This document shows positions 11,248 through 21,493 of a stretch of DNA of 64,000 bases, in pieces. Within the stretch, counting starts at the first letter, position 1, and every line of letters begins with the position of its first letter. The position numbers and the translations under genes were made by a program. The stretch is taken from contig OZ024742.1 of assembly GCA_964016885.1 (NCBI GenBank), positions 2,108,310 to 2,172,309 of the forward strand, in the 5' to 3' direction. The notes beneath the pieces are model-generated. The model was not told where the DNA came from. It did not search any database and saw nothing but the letters and a program-made list of their open reading frames with translations. The DNA comes from Eledone cirrhosa (lineage: Eukaryota; Mollusca; Cephalopoda; Octopoda; Eledonidae).

Positions 11248-11265
11248 CAGTATATATATATATAT
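10714..11265. other. No gene; imperfect hairpin and TA/CA repeats
   Basis: About 10858-10915 forms an imperfect hairpin (gatgaaagg.. / ..cactttcatcat). At 10935-10975 a CUGAGGA core is followed by a pairable stem and GAAAC, but the stem III/cleavage segment is missing; this is possibly a dead hammerhead. The rest is CA/TA microsatellite. Confidence 0.5.
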
Positions 11266-11266
11266 A

Positions 11267-11365
11267 GCGTCCGAAACGTTAAGACCCACTTCCTACTATA
11301 TCAAGCGTTAACCTAATATATCCCTTCCATATACTGTACCAATTGTGTTGTTATTTCTGTTTATC
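11267..11365 (-). repeat. Penelope-type terminal fragment, copy 1
   Basis: Shares ~85 bp with 39493-39585 and 61500-61640, which lie in the opposite orientation. On this strand it opens 'tagcgtccgaaacgttaaga' directly after (TA)n, then 'aagcgttaacctaatatat' and 'catatactgtacc'. The fragment contains only the 3' half of the hammerhead-like motif of that family (stem II 3' strand, GAAAC). Confidence 0.6.
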
Positions 11366-11370
<5 letters not shown>

Positions 11371-11448
<78 letters not shown>

Positions 11449-11481
11449 TACATGTACATACATATAAATCTATATATATTC

Positions 11482-11512
<31 letters not shown>

Positions 11513-11520
11513 GTGTGTGT
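11371..11520. repeat. (CA)n and (TA)n microsatellites
   Basis: (CA) at 11371-11408, (TA) at 11409-11443, then further CA/TA. Confidence 0.95.
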
Positions 11521-11584
11521 GTGTATTTTCCATCTCATTATGTAATCTAACTGCATAATTCAATATATTGTTTCTTTTTATACA

Positions 11585-11655
11585 CGTAAGGGTATTGTTT
11601 AAGGAAGATTTGGCTGCTATTTCTAGCAATTTTATTGTCTATATAGAACAGGGGT
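11585..11655 (+). repeat. Isolated monomer of the 91-bp satellite family
   Basis: 'gtttaaggaagatttggctgctatttctagca' and the following 'ttttattgtct..ataga' align with the unit at 6200-6655. Confidence 0.55.
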
Positions 11656-11749
11656 AGGGAAGATGGGAAACCCCTGCTATCAGAATTTAAGCCCCTTTGA
11701 AACCCGTTCATTATTCAAGATACCAAACTCCGCCCATAAACGTCAATTG

Positions 11750-12363
11750 TCTTCACAACATCAACCTATGTTTCCTGCCGTGACAACATCAACCTATGTT
11801 TCCTGACGTGACAACATCAACCTATGTTTCCTGACGTGACAACATCAACCTATGTTTCCTGCCGTGACAACATCAACCTATGTTTCCTGTTGTGACAACA
11901 TCAACCTATGTTTCCTGACGTGACAACATCAACCTATGTTTCCTGACGTGACAACATCAACCTATGTTTCCTGCCGTGACAACATCAACCTATGTTTCCT
12001 GTTGTGACAACATCAACCTATGTTTCCTGACGTGACAACATCAACCTATGTTTCCTGACGTGACAACATCAACCTATGTTTCCTGACGTGACAACATCAA
12101 CCTATGTTTCCTGTTGTGACAACATTAATCTATGTTTCCTGACGTGACAACATCAACCTATGTTTCCTGTTGTGACAACATTAATCTATGTTTCCTGACG
12201 TGACAACATCAACCTATGTTTCCTGACGTGACAACATCAACCTATGTTTCATGACGTGACAACATTAATCTATGTTTCATGACGTGACAACATCAACCTA
12301 TGTTTCCTGACGTGACAACATCAACCTATGTTTCCTGTCGTGACATCAACCTATGTTTCCTGA
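11750..12363. repeat. 28-bp minisatellite, ~22 units
   Basis: Head-to-tail copies of a 28-bp unit containing 'aacatcaacctatgtttcct', followed by gacgtg, gccgtg or gttgtg variants. Variant units recur in blocks, suggesting unequal exchange. Units are contiguous with no spacers, so this is not a CRISPR array. Confidence 0.95.
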
Positions 12364-12549
12364 GACATACAGCATCTTTAACACTGCTAATGTGTTCCAT
12401 AGACGTTACTTAAGATTTATACTAAAAATATCTTGGCTTCACCCTATCCCGAATGAAGGGGGTTATGAAAGAAGCTGATGTAAGTAATTTATGAGATAAC
12501 CTCACTGTAAGATGGCGGAAGATGCTCGGTCATTTTATGGCAGGATGAC
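12364..12549. other. No gene seen
   Basis: Short unique-looking stretch with no recognisable feature. Confidence 0.4.
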
Positions 12550-12748
12550 AAATAAAACAAAGTAATTTCAACATGATATTTCAGGACTATAACCCTCTTT
12601 TCAAATGTGAAACTGAAACAGTTTAAAACAAAAATGAACGATTGATGTCTTCTTCCCTAACTGTTTCTGTTTTACATTTCAAAAGGGGGTTATAGCCCTG
12701 AAATATCATGTTGAAATATACTGGGTAAAACATTACTTTGTTTTATTT
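12550..12748. repeat. Foldback element
   Basis: Arms 12550-12622 and about 12659-12748 are reverse complements ('aaacaaagtaat', 'ttcaacatgatatttcagg', 'ctataaccc'), with ~20 extra bases in the right arm and a ~36-nt loop. Confidence 0.75.
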
Positions 12749-12889
12749 CTCCTTTATGTATTTCTACCACATTCTACCGGCTTTTTGAAACTTATCAGTC
12801 ATTTAATAAAATGTATTATTTTCCACAAACGGAATGGTTGTGGATTAGAAGAATCGTTGACAAGTGCTTAGCAATGTTTGTTCCGGTTT

Positions 12890-12965
12890 TTAGCATTCTG
12901 ATATCAACTTTGTCTTCCATCCTTCCGGTGATCAATAAAATAAAGTACCAAGGTTGATATAATCG
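12890..12965 (+). mobile_element. SINE family B fragment
   Basis: 'tcttccatccttccggtgat' followed by 'aataaagtaccaaggttgat' and 'ataatcgac' matches the body of the family-B SINE seen complete at 62366-62565. Confidence 0.6.
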
Positions 12966-13084
12966 ACTTGCCCTCCCCCAAAATTGCTGTCCTTCTGTCG
13001 ATAGTAGATAACATAACTTTCCGCAACTGGGAATTAGCAGAAGGGTTAGAAAGTGTGAGAAAACCTCTTGTACGATACTTATTT

Positions 13085-13235
13085 ACGGTTATTTACGATT
13101 TGTGTTCAAATCCTTTCGAAGTCAAATTTGCATCGGGTTTCGACACTCGGTGGCTGGTCTGATTTTCTTTTCAATGGCGGTGCCCCAGCATGGCCTCAAC
13201 CAGTCGACTGGAACAGGAATACTAGTAAAAGATCA
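13085..13235 (+). mobile_element. Probable octopus-type SINE, 5'-degenerate
   Basis: A box-B-like gtgttcaaatcc (about 13101-13112) precedes 'tggctggtctgattttcttt', 'caatggcggtgccccagcat' and 'ggcctcaacc', ending with 'agtaaaagat'. I recognise this as a common cephalopod SINE body; the tRNA head is decayed. Confidence 0.5.
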
Positions 13236-13559
13236 TCTATTGAGGTCGATTTAAATCGTCTGACACAAACATACGGCCCTGTGCCTATGTTGGAAATTGC
13301 TATTTTTTACTCTGCCGAAACTCGCCACACTCCATAGGTTTTGATACACTTGAAATACCACCCACCCTGGTACTAAAAACTTGCCCATCCCTAAGGTACA
13401 GCAGCAGGCTCTTTCCAGTTGGTGTGTTCTTTGTAGTGTTTGTGGAATTGGCATTTCTCTGGAAGGAAGGAGAGAAGGAAGATAAACGCTGCTGGTCCGC
13501 TAGTTAAAATATAAATTAAACAATACATCGTAAACCCTCTCCCTTCACTAACAACAACA
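13236..13559. other. No gene seen
   Basis: No recognisable coding or repeat signature in this stretch. Confidence 0.4.
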
Positions 13560-13566
13560 ATAACAA

Positions 13567-13631
<65 letters not shown>

Positions 13632-13850
13632 CCACCATCATCAACACCGTTAACATTTTATTTCCCGCTACTACCACCACCATCATCCACCATCACATTA
13701 TGATAACGATAACAACCATCACCACATCCAGCACCATCACAGTCACCCCCACCACCACCAGTACCACCACTAAACGATAATACCAAGCATCAAATACCCC
13801 ACCATCACCACCACCGCCACCATCATTATAATCATTATCATAAAAAAGTT
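13560..13850. repeat. (CAT)n/(CAC)n trinucleotide tract
   Basis: Pure (CAT) from about 13568 to 13631, then imperfect CAC/CAT repeats. Confidence 0.95.
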
Positions 13851-14033
13851 TGATAAATATTTCATGTGAAGAAAGTTTGAAAGTGAGATGTTTTGGAATT
13901 TTATTGGCAACAGATATTGAGTGTCTGGGAGTAGGGGTGGGGTCCGGACGGGGTCTGAGGGGTGTCTGGGGGTAGGGAGGTCCGAGGGTGAAGGGGGAGG
14001 GCGGTTTGTTTGTGTATATATGTCTGTACCATA

Positions 14034-14073
14034 CCGAGAACAATTGTTTCACCTTCGGGGATCTTCAGCTCGG
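14034..14073 (-). ncRNA. Hammerhead ribozyme motif (left arm)
   Basis: Minus strand: stem I CCGAG/CUCGG (5 bp), core CUGAAGA, short stem II (CC/GG), GAAA, palindromic stem III ACAAUUGU, H17 = U. All invariant core bases are present; stem II is only two GC pairs, so activity is uncertain. Confidence 0.65.
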
Positions 14074-14116
14074 GATGTGTATGGTTATAGGAACTGTTTC
14101 TATAACCATACACATC

Positions 14117-14156
14117 CCGAGCTGAAGATCCGCGAAGGTGAAACAATTGTTCTCGG
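14117..14156 (+). ncRNA. Hammerhead ribozyme motif (right arm)
   Basis: Mirror copy: stem I CCGAG (14117-14121)/CUCGG (14152-14156), core CUGAAGA 14122-14128, stem II 14129-14139, GAAA 14140-14143, stem III ACAAUUGU, H17 at 14151. One base in the stem II loop differs from the left arm. Confidence 0.65.
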
Positions 14157-14184
14157 TTTGGTGAACTAACTGTTGTGTAACCAC

Positions 14185-14261
<77 letters not shown>

Positions 14262-14364
14262 TATTGAAGTTTCCGTTGAAAATTGAAAACGTCATAGGAG
14301 TGAAGAGTGCTCTATGTAAGTTACAGAGCTAAATTTAATGTATAATAAACAATACAATATAATT

Positions 14365-14434
14365 ACTTCATTACCAGAGGTTTCCCGAATAAGACGAATA
14401 CAAGAAACGTCCTCATTCGTTCGTCAGACAAGGC
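14365..14434 (-). ncRNA. Hammerhead ribozyme candidate with long stem II
   Basis: Minus strand: core CUGACGA, then an 11-bp stem II (CGAAU..AGGACG / CGUCUU..AUUCG, one bulge, closing A-G mismatch), GAAA, stem III ACC/GGU with a UCU loop, H17 = A. Stem I has A-U and G-U pairs with one mismatch. The surrounding sequence resembles a Penelope-type terminus (plus strand 'ttcgtcagac'). Confidence 0.55.
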
Positions 14435-14487
14435 AATTTAAAATATAGTGAAATATTTGAAAAATCTCCTCAAGAAAGGCAAATGTT

Positions 14488-14629
<142 letters not shown>

Positions 14630-14672
14630 GACGTAAATAAGAAAGTTATGAAAATTGACTTACTAAAATTTC

Positions 14673-14751
14673 ACTCCAACTAATTAGTTTCTGTAAGGGG
14701 ATAAATACAGTTACGTAATACCTGTAGAGAAGCCTTACGTCATCTGGGAGT
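14673..14751 (-). ncRNA. Hammerhead motif, copy 1 (core mutated)
   Basis: Same fold as 15199-15277, but the core reads CAGAUGA instead of CUGAUGA. This is the only base that differs between the two 166-bp repeats, and it changes an invariant position (U4). Confidence 0.6.
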
Positions 14752-15034
14752 CTATTCTCAGCTAAGCCACCAGGCAATGCGGGGACACTGGAAGCTTATA
14801 TAACAATAATTCAGTGGATGGAAAAAAGCGAAAAAATTGAGCGGGGCTAGATTCTAAGCACTGAAAAATTCGCTGCCTCCTTGGTCAAGTGGCAAATTCA
14901 AAAGAATTAATCACGTCACACTGAGGTTAACCAGCTTGGAGTGGGGGTGCTATTAAGACAGAGCCTAGCTACTACTATCAGTCACAGTAGTAATTTGGCA
15001 AGTTTTGCTAAACAAATAATTTGGAGCAGAATAT

Positions 15035-15398
15035 GAAGAATTAATATATCTACCGACATATGTATACAGATGCATACCTACGCTAGCAGATATATATGTT
15101 TTGTCTTAGTAACTTTGTAGTTCAATGCAGGGGAATGCAGAACAATTATATGAAAGACGTAAATAAGAAAGTTATGAAAATTGACTTACTAAAATTTCAC
15201 TCCAACTAATTAGTTTCTGTAAGGGGATAAATACAGTTACGTAATACCTGTAGAGAAGCCTTACGTCATCAGGGAGTCTATTCTCAGCTAAGCCACCAGG
15301 CAATGCGGGGACACTACAAAGTTACTAAGACGAAACATATATATCTGCTAGCGTAGGTATGCATCTGTATACATATGTCGGTAGATATATTAATTCTT
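15035..15398. repeat. Inverted repeat, ~86-bp arms enclosing the second 166-bp repeat
   Basis: 15035-15121 and 15313-15398 are reverse complements with one mismatch ('tctaccgacatatgtatac', 'gctagcagatatatatg'). Confidence 0.9.
15199..15277 (-). ncRNA. Hammerhead ribozyme motif, copy 2 (intact core)
   Basis: Minus strand: stem I ACUCC/GGAGU (perfect 5 bp), core CUGAUGA, stem II GUAAGG/CCUUAC closing a long loop, GAAA, 10-nt palindromic stem III ACUAAUUAGU, H17 = U. Confidence 0.7.
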
Positions 15399-15413
15399 TA
15401 TATATATATATAT

Positions 15414-15473
15414 GTAAATATCTTTAAATCGTTTGGAAGCCTCGAGGCTTCCAAACGACTTAAAGATATTTAC
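15414..15473. repeat. 60-bp palindrome with no spacer
   Basis: Symmetric around 15443/15444 (centre gcctcgaggc); 29 of 30 base pairs match. Confidence 0.95.
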
Positions 15474-15527
15474 TTATTGTTCCACAATGCTTCAAGCAAA
15501 CTGCAATACTCTCTTATATATATATAT

Positions 15528-15723
15528 AGGAAAATGTTCAAGACCCCGACAGCAGAGACAAGCCGCTTCGACGGCTATTTCTGGACCGAAATAGCCGTCG
15601 AAACGGCTTGAGCTCTGCCGTCAGTGTATTGAACATTTTCTTATTACCCACTCTACTACCCTAAGTATTGAGTACTCTGGTGTGTTATGGTCCACCTGGT
15701 TGCTCACCCCACTTCCTTCGTTA
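15528..15723 (-). mobile_element. TA-flanked hairpin element
   Basis: Copy of the family at 8190-8449: GC-rich foldback (gaccccgacagcagag.. to ..ctctgccgtcagtg) followed by 'cccactctactaccctaagt', 'attgagtactctggtg' and 'ttatggtccacctggtt'. Both ends abut (TA)n. Confidence 0.85.
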
Positions 15724-15749
15724 TATATATATATATATATGTATATATA

Positions 15750-15799
15750 TAAAATTAAGTATGTGTATGTGTGTGTGTGTCTGTGTGTGTCAGTGTATT
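15750..15799. repeat. (TA)n/(TG)n microsatellite
   Basis: Mixed TA, TG and TGTC repeats. Confidence 0.9.
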
Positions 15800-16776
15800 A
15801 CCTATATAGGGGTCTACATCTTACGACCGATTTTCATGAAACTTTACAGGCTCATAGATTAGTCATCGGGGAGTGTTTTCTATATATCAGCGTATCGTTT
15901 TATTTTATTGCGGGGTCATTCTGCAGATAAAAATCGATAGGGGGGGGGGGGGGGGTCACCTTTTTTTAGGTATCGAAAAATAAGATTTTTGGCTCTAGCT
16001 CTCACATTTTGCCATCGATTTCGTTCAAATTTTAAAGCAAAATAGAATTTATCATTGCACATCCTGTAATGGCTTTATATTTTGCATTTATTGTTCAGGG
16101 ACGGCGTGGCAGCCGCTTAAATATTCAAAAATACCACTTTTAGACTCAAATTGCACTTTTTCAGCTCTAGCTCCCACATTAATCAACCTACTTTGTTCAG
16201 ATTTTACACTACGCTAGATCTGATTATTTCACGTCTTAAAGTGGCTTTACATTTTGGATTTTTTGTTCAGGAACGGCGTGGCAGCCGCTTAAATATTCGA
16301 AAATACCACCTTTTCGTTCAAATTTCTGCCTTTTCGGCTCTAGCTCCCACATTTTTTTCAACCGATTTCGTTCAAATTCGAAACTTCAACTCCACCTCAC
16401 ACATAAATCAATTTATTTGGTTCAACTTTTATACTACGATAGAACCTATCATTGCATATCTTATAGATGGCCAAAGGCAAAACGATGGCCACTGACATCG
16501 TCTGAGCTTTTAGTTGTGTATTTGAGAATTCATCGGTTTCCAATCAAGTAGCGTGAGTAAATTTGGCTTAGTGTTAGAAATCATTACCTCCCTCCCCCAG
16601 CATGCCCCTTCGTCAGTTACCCGCGTTTCTCAGTGATAGAGGTCATCACCACCCTCCCCCGCATGCCCTGTGTGTGGCCATAGATAAGTCACCGAGAAGC
16701 AGTCGCTAAGATCAACACCTTTTCATCAAAGCAGATATTATTTTACCTACCCAGGAAACGCTGGGTACTGCTGCTA

Positions 16777-16777
<1 letters not shown>
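15800..16777 (+). mobile_element. Non-autonomous Helitron-like element with internal ~173-bp tandem repeats
   Basis: The 3' end at 16774-16777 is CTAG followed by T, with a 5-bp hairpin CCCAG/CTGGG at 16750-16765. Inside, a ~173-bp unit beginning 'ggctctagctc.cacat' repeats at about 15990, 16162 and 16338 and includes 'ggcgtggcagccgcttaaat'. A 13-base G run lies near 15941. I recognise this sequence type ('accgattttcatgaaact') as a widespread Helitron-derived repeat. The 5' boundary is approximate. No Rep/helicase frame. Confidence 0.55.
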
Positions 16778-16825
<48 letters not shown>

Positions 16826-16836
16826 CGTATATATAT

Positions 16837-16870
<34 letters not shown>

Positions 16871-16873
<3 letters not shown>

Positions 16874-17050
16874 GGAAAAAAATATGACCCCGACGGCAGA
16901 GCTCAAGCCGTTTCGACGGCTATTTCTGTAGTCCGGTTTGATCTCTGCCGTCGAGGTCATACTTTTTCCTATTTCCCACTCTACTACCCTAAGTATTGAG
17001 TACTCTGGTGCGTTATGGTCCATCTGGTTCCTTACCACAATTCCTTTGTT
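16871..17050 (-). mobile_element. TA-flanked hairpin element
   Basis: Copy of the 15.5-kb element with the hairpin partly deleted (right arm short: 'ctctgccgtcgaggtcat'). Bounded by (TA)n on both sides. The overlapping minus-strand frame is spurious. Confidence 0.85.
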
Positions 17051-17074
17051 ATATATATATATATATATACATAT

Positions 17075-17316
17075 ATATCACATAAGAAACGGAGAATCAG
17101 CGGTGCGACGAGTAAGATTTATTAGACATATTACAATCGTTTCTCTGGCGACCAGCTCGAGGCACGATCGATGCAATGATCAAACCTGACTCTGAAATCG
17201 CAAGATCCTCAGATATGTCTCGATTCTACGAAGCAGAGTTTAAAAAAAAAAAAATTGTGATATGTCTAATAAATCTTATTCGTAGCAAAACTGATTCTCC
17301 GTTTCTTATGTGATAT
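17075..17316. repeat. Foldback element with 26-bp perfect ends
   Basis: 17075-17100 and 17291-17316 are exact reverse complements. The pairing resumes inside at 17113-17132 / about 17259-17279 (taagatttattagacatat). Interior non-coding. Confidence 0.8.
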
Positions 17317-17394
17317 TATACTCTGCTCTGTAAGAGCATCGAGTGCTCAAACGGCATACCCGTTCCGGACGCTTTAAGTATCCCACACCAATTA

Positions 17395-17421
17395 TATATA
17401 TATATATGATATACACGCACG

Positions 17422-17452
<31 letters not shown>

Positions 17453-17495
17453 GGATATATATATATATATATATATATATCCATATATATATACC

Positions 17496-17570
<75 letters not shown>

Positions 17571-17600
17571 CTGTGTGTGTGTCTGCGTGTGTGTGTGTTA
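17395..17600. repeat. (TA)n/(TG)n microsatellites
   Basis: Long TA runs with CA and TG segments. Confidence 0.95.
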
Positions 17601-17635
17601 AGTATATATATATTATATATGTGTGTATATATAGA

Positions 17636-17890
17636 ATGTCTCAAGAAAGAATCGCTGGACAGATTTTACGGGCAACACCAACAGGAAAGAGACCCAGGGG
17701 TAGACCCCGAGCAAGATGGTGGGATAACATCCATGAGCTTGGCTGGTCACGCTTGGGGATCCAACCGGATCAGTTGGAGACGGTTGCTTCTGACAGGACC
17801 CGTTGGAAGGAGTGTTTGAGGACTCTGGCCCCACGACCCTCTCAGGAATATGTGGGCAAAGATGAAGAAGAAGAAGCGTCTGTAGTATAG
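17636..17890 (+). pseudogene. LINE reverse-transcriptase C-terminal fragment
   Basis: The ~84-residue open frame contains [18 protein letters not shown], then [18 protein letters not shown] and WKECL. I recognise this as the C-terminal tail common to many non-LTR retrotransposon polymerases (the RGRPRxRWxD block). It is a 5'-truncated insertion following a microsatellite, and it leads straight into a SINE at 17888. No catalytic residues remain. The clade cannot be assigned from the tail alone. Confidence 0.75.
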
Positions 17891-18190
17891 TGAAGGCGCG
17901 TGGGTTAGTTGTTAGAGCGTTAAGGTGACAAACAGTTCGAATCCTAGACTGGGTGATGCATTCTCAGCAAGACACGTTATTTCACGTTACTCCAGTCTCC
18001 TTAGCTGTAGAAACGAGATGTGACGTCACTGGTGTTAAGATGTACCAGCTATTACCTTTCCCTTGGACAACATCAGTGGTGGGGAGAGGGGAGACAGGTA
18101 TGAATGGGTGACTTGCCCAGACTTGTGCCTCGGAGGAGAACTTTCTAGGTGCAAATCCCATGGTCATTGGTGACCGCAGGAGGCCTATCA
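17888..18190 (+). mobile_element. tRNA-derived SINE (family A), nearly full length
   Basis: Head 'aggcgcgtgggttagttgtt' with box B gttcgaatcc at 17935-17944, then the family-A body ('gcaagacacgttatttcacg', 'agctgtagaaacga', 'gtcactggtgttaag', 'tgtgcctcggaggagaactt', 'tcccatggtcattggtgac'). Immediately downstream of the LINE fragment. Confidence 0.85.
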
Positions 18191-18294
18191 TTCATAGTGT
18201 ATATACATATATACATAGATACATGTTTGCATATATATATACATCCATACATACATAAATACATGATTGCTGCCCCCTCGTTATCGAGTTTGGC

Positions 18295-18347
18295 CATTGC
18301 ACGATATAACATTATTAATAATTATTAATTAATTATATCGTGCAATG
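18295..18347. repeat. Small perfect hairpin
   Basis: 15-bp perfect arms cattgcacgatataa (18295-18309) and its complement (18333-18347) around a 23-nt AT-rich loop. Confidence 0.85.
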
Positions 18348-18499
18348 CCTGTGCGTGAAGATATTTTTTAAAGTGAGGAAAACTGTGCACTGAGCCAATC
18401 CCACTCTCTGAGCGACAGTAGCTATAACCCGAAAAGAAGAAAAGATCAACATCATCTGTAACTACTGAGCCGCAGGTTTTATATCGAAGTTATCCCAGT

Positions 18500-18915
18500 T
18501 TCCTGAGTTGTCTTCTCCTAGAAGAATGCCCTGACAAAGGCTAGGGGTCCTTCACTCCCAGTGGTTTAACCGCGCGATCGGATGTCCAGCCCGACTATTT
18601 CTATGTCCCGCGCATATACATACACATGCACCCATGTATATACACATATACATATACATACATATGTACATGTGTATATACATATTTACACACTTTGGGA
18701 TGGCCGTTGACTCTTATGAGTTCTTCCGCCCTTTGTCAGATTTTGTTTTTTGTCCTGTAGGGTGTCCAAAATCACCTTCCTAACCAAGTAAACTTGGTGG
18801 GTTGCCGGTTTAGTCGCCGACGACCCGACCATGCGACAGGTTGTACTCGGTTACATGTTACCAGTAGCACTCAAGAGTGACCCGACCTAACATAAATACA
18901 TACATACATACTTAC
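18500..18915 (+). mobile_element. (CATA)-tailed short retroelement, diverged copy
   Basis: Related to the reverse complement of 37809-38425. Shared blocks in order: 'ttctcctagaa', 'tgacaaaggcta', 'gatggcc.ttgactctta', 'ccgacgacccgac', 'gacaggttgtact', 'atgttaccagtagcac'. The 3' end passes into (CATA)n at about 18893-18915. About 140 bases between 'tggtttaacc' and the 'gatggcc' block are unrelated microsatellite. No coding frame; looks like a SINE-type element with a (CATA)n tail. Confidence 0.6.
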
Positions 18916-18954
18916 ATACACACACATATTCGTAAAGGCGCGCGCGCACGCGCA

Positions 18955-18993
18955 CGCGACACAAACACAAACACAAACACACAAACACAAACA

Positions 18994-19050
<57 letters not shown>
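18955..19050. repeat. GC-alternating, (CAAA)- and (CA)-type microsatellite
   Basis: 'gcgcgcgcacgcgcacgcg' followed by ACAAAC and (CA) arrays. Confidence 0.95.
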
Positions 19051-19051
<1 letters not shown>

Positions 19052-19545
19052 TATATATATAAATATAGGTGTAGATGTATATAAGGTGTTTGAATGTTGG
19101 ATGCGTGGGTGTGTATGATATTCCAGTATATTCTTCAAGAAAGTTAATATAAAGAAAAGGATAGATTTATTTTGGCAGAGAGGGGGGTAGAAGACATGTG
19201 TGTCAGCACACCTGTAGTAGCTAGGGTAGGGGTTTATTGCTTGAAGGTGAGTCTACACACCTCTTTATGTTGTTGTTGCCTCATCATAAAATATATATTT
19301 CCTGTCATTCATTCCTCGCCATTGTTTACCGTTTAGACCAGGGCTGACAAAATATCCACCGTTTAATTACAAATGTCCCTGTGTGTGTGTGTGTGTGTGT
19401 AGGTGTAGGTGTGTGTGTGCGTGTGTAAATATGTAGAATATTTAGTGAATATTTATACACTCACAGACATATACACACATATATATATTCCTAGTTTCAA
19501 GAAAATATGCATAAAACATCGAGGAATTTGCATTTCTCGTATAAA
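19051..19545. other. No gene seen
   Basis: A short (GT)n tract at 19379-19432; otherwise unassigned. Confidence 0.5.
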
Positions 19546-19548
19546 CAC

Positions 19549-19700
19549 ACACACCACCACCACCACCACCACCACCACCACACCACCACCACACCACCAC
19601 TACCACCACCACCACCACACCACCACCACTACCACCACCACCACAACCACTACCACACCACCACCACACCACCACCACTACCACCACCACCACAACACTA
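19549..19700. repeat. (CCA)n trinucleotide tract
   Basis: CAC/ACC/ACT-type repeats. His/Thr-rich frames here are spurious. Confidence 0.95.
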
Positions 19701-19884
19701 TAGTATTGTTTATGAAGCATCAAGGGATTTTGAACTTGGTGCAATAAGACAGAGAGGGAGAGGGAGAGAGAGAGAGAGAAACAACAATATCACATTCCAC
19801 AGCTTATATCTACAACTTGAAGGTTGTGACGAATTGAATTCTAAACACAGGAAATAATTGGTTGCCTTTGATTCCCCAGCCGGC

Positions 19885-20600
19885 TTACTGCTGCTGCTGC
19901 TGCTGCTGCTGCTGATGTTATGACCAGTGGCTTACTGCTGCTGCTGCTGGTGTTATGACCAGTGGCTTACTGCTGCTGCTGCTGCTGCTGATGTTATGAC
20001 CAGTGGCTTACTGCTGCTGCTGGTGTTATGACCAGTGGCTTACTGCTGCTGCTGCTGATGTTATGACCAGTGGCTTACTGCTGCTGCTGCTGCTGCTGAT
20101 GTTATGACCAGTGGCTTACTGCTGCTGCTGCTACTGCTGGTGTTATGACCAGTGGCTTACTGCTGCTGCTGGTGTTATGACCAGTGGCTTACTGCTGCTG
20201 CTGCTGGTGTTATGACCAGTGGCTTACTGCTGCTGCTGCTGCTGCTGGTGTTATGACCAGTGGCTTACTGCTGCTGCTGCTACTGCTGATGTTATGACCA
20301 GTGGCTTACTGCTGCTGCTGCTGCTGCTGATGTTATGACCAGTGGCTTACTGCTGCTGCTGGTGTTATGACCAGTGGCTTACTGCTGCTGCTGCTGCTGC
20401 TGATGTTATGACCAGTGGCTTACTGCTGCTGCTGCTGCTGCTGATGTTATGACCAGTGGCTTACTGCTGCTGCTGCTACTGCTGATGTTATGACCAGTGG
20501 CTTACTGCTGCTGCTGCTGCTGATGTTATGACCAGTGGCTTACTGCTGCTGCTGCTGCTGCTACTTCTGCTGCTGCTGATGTAATGACCAGTGGCTTGAA
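19885..20600. repeat. Compound minisatellite: (CTG)n plus a 20-nt linker, 18 units
   Basis: Eighteen copies of the linker 'rtgttatgaccagtggctta' are each followed by 4-8 CTG triplets, some interrupted by CTA or CTT. The linker length is not a multiple of three and contains stops, so it is not a coding repeat. Confidence 0.95.
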
Positions 20601-21039
<439 letters not shown>

Positions 21040-21079
21040 ATATTAAATAAATGGAAACTATATTTATAAAACCATATTT

Positions 21080-21138
21080 ATTCTATTATATATATTACAA
21101 GGGTACCAAAACTTTGGTACGCGCTCATCAGATAAAAT
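21080..21138 (-). ncRNA. Hammerhead motif, core mutated (GUAA)
   Basis: Homologous to 53904-53967. Minus strand: stem I AUUUUAU/AUAGAAU (7 bp, one G-U), core CUGAUGA, a rebuilt stem II (GUACCAAA/UUUGGUAC), then GUAA where GAAA is required, stem III AUA/UAU, H17 = A. The A13 change should abolish cleavage. Confidence 0.65.
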
Positions 21139-21139
21139 A

Positions 21140-21493
21140 CAAAGTTTGTTTTATAAATATTGACATAAGGAAGAAGATCTTAACGGTTCATGTTTTTCCT
21201 GGATAGTAAAGGAAAGAAGAGAAAGAGAAGAAAAGTCAAATATTTCAAATTATTAAGATGAGTATGCAAACGAGGTTGAGACACAGGGCTGAAAAAAAAA
21301 CGTTATTTTTAGACGCTAGGTAGATTTAAATAATTATTAGGATATATGTATGTATGTGTAGGAAGAAGAAAGAGAAAGAAAGAAGAGCTTGTATTTACGT
21401 TAATTTAAAAAGAATTAACAGTTTGTAGGAATGGTGGAATATGATTCCAGAATTAAAAAAATATATTTAGCTATATTATGATTTATAATATTG
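21140..21493. other. Penelope-type terminal/leader sequence, non-coding
   Basis: Starts with 'acaaagtttgttttataaat' shared with 53968-53990. The rest is purine-rich (ggaaagaagagaaagagaag) without a frame. Confidence 0.4.

Larger units (their letters stand above)
14033..14157. repeat. 57-bp-arm palindrome carrying two hammerhead motifs head to head
   Basis: Arms 14033-14089 and 14101-14157 match at 56 of 57 positions around an 11-nt loop. Each arm contains a complete hammerhead motif reading away from the loop. A long (TA)n follows at about 14188-14259. Confidence 0.95.

Noticed and set aside
11750..12363. Possible CRISPR-like array (28-bp repeats)
   Set aside because: Units are contiguous with no unique spacers, and the context is eukaryotic.
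17561..17890. A host gene encoding the RGRPRxRWWD protein
   Set aside because: The sequence is a LINE polymerase tail, and the upstream part of the frame is microsatellite.
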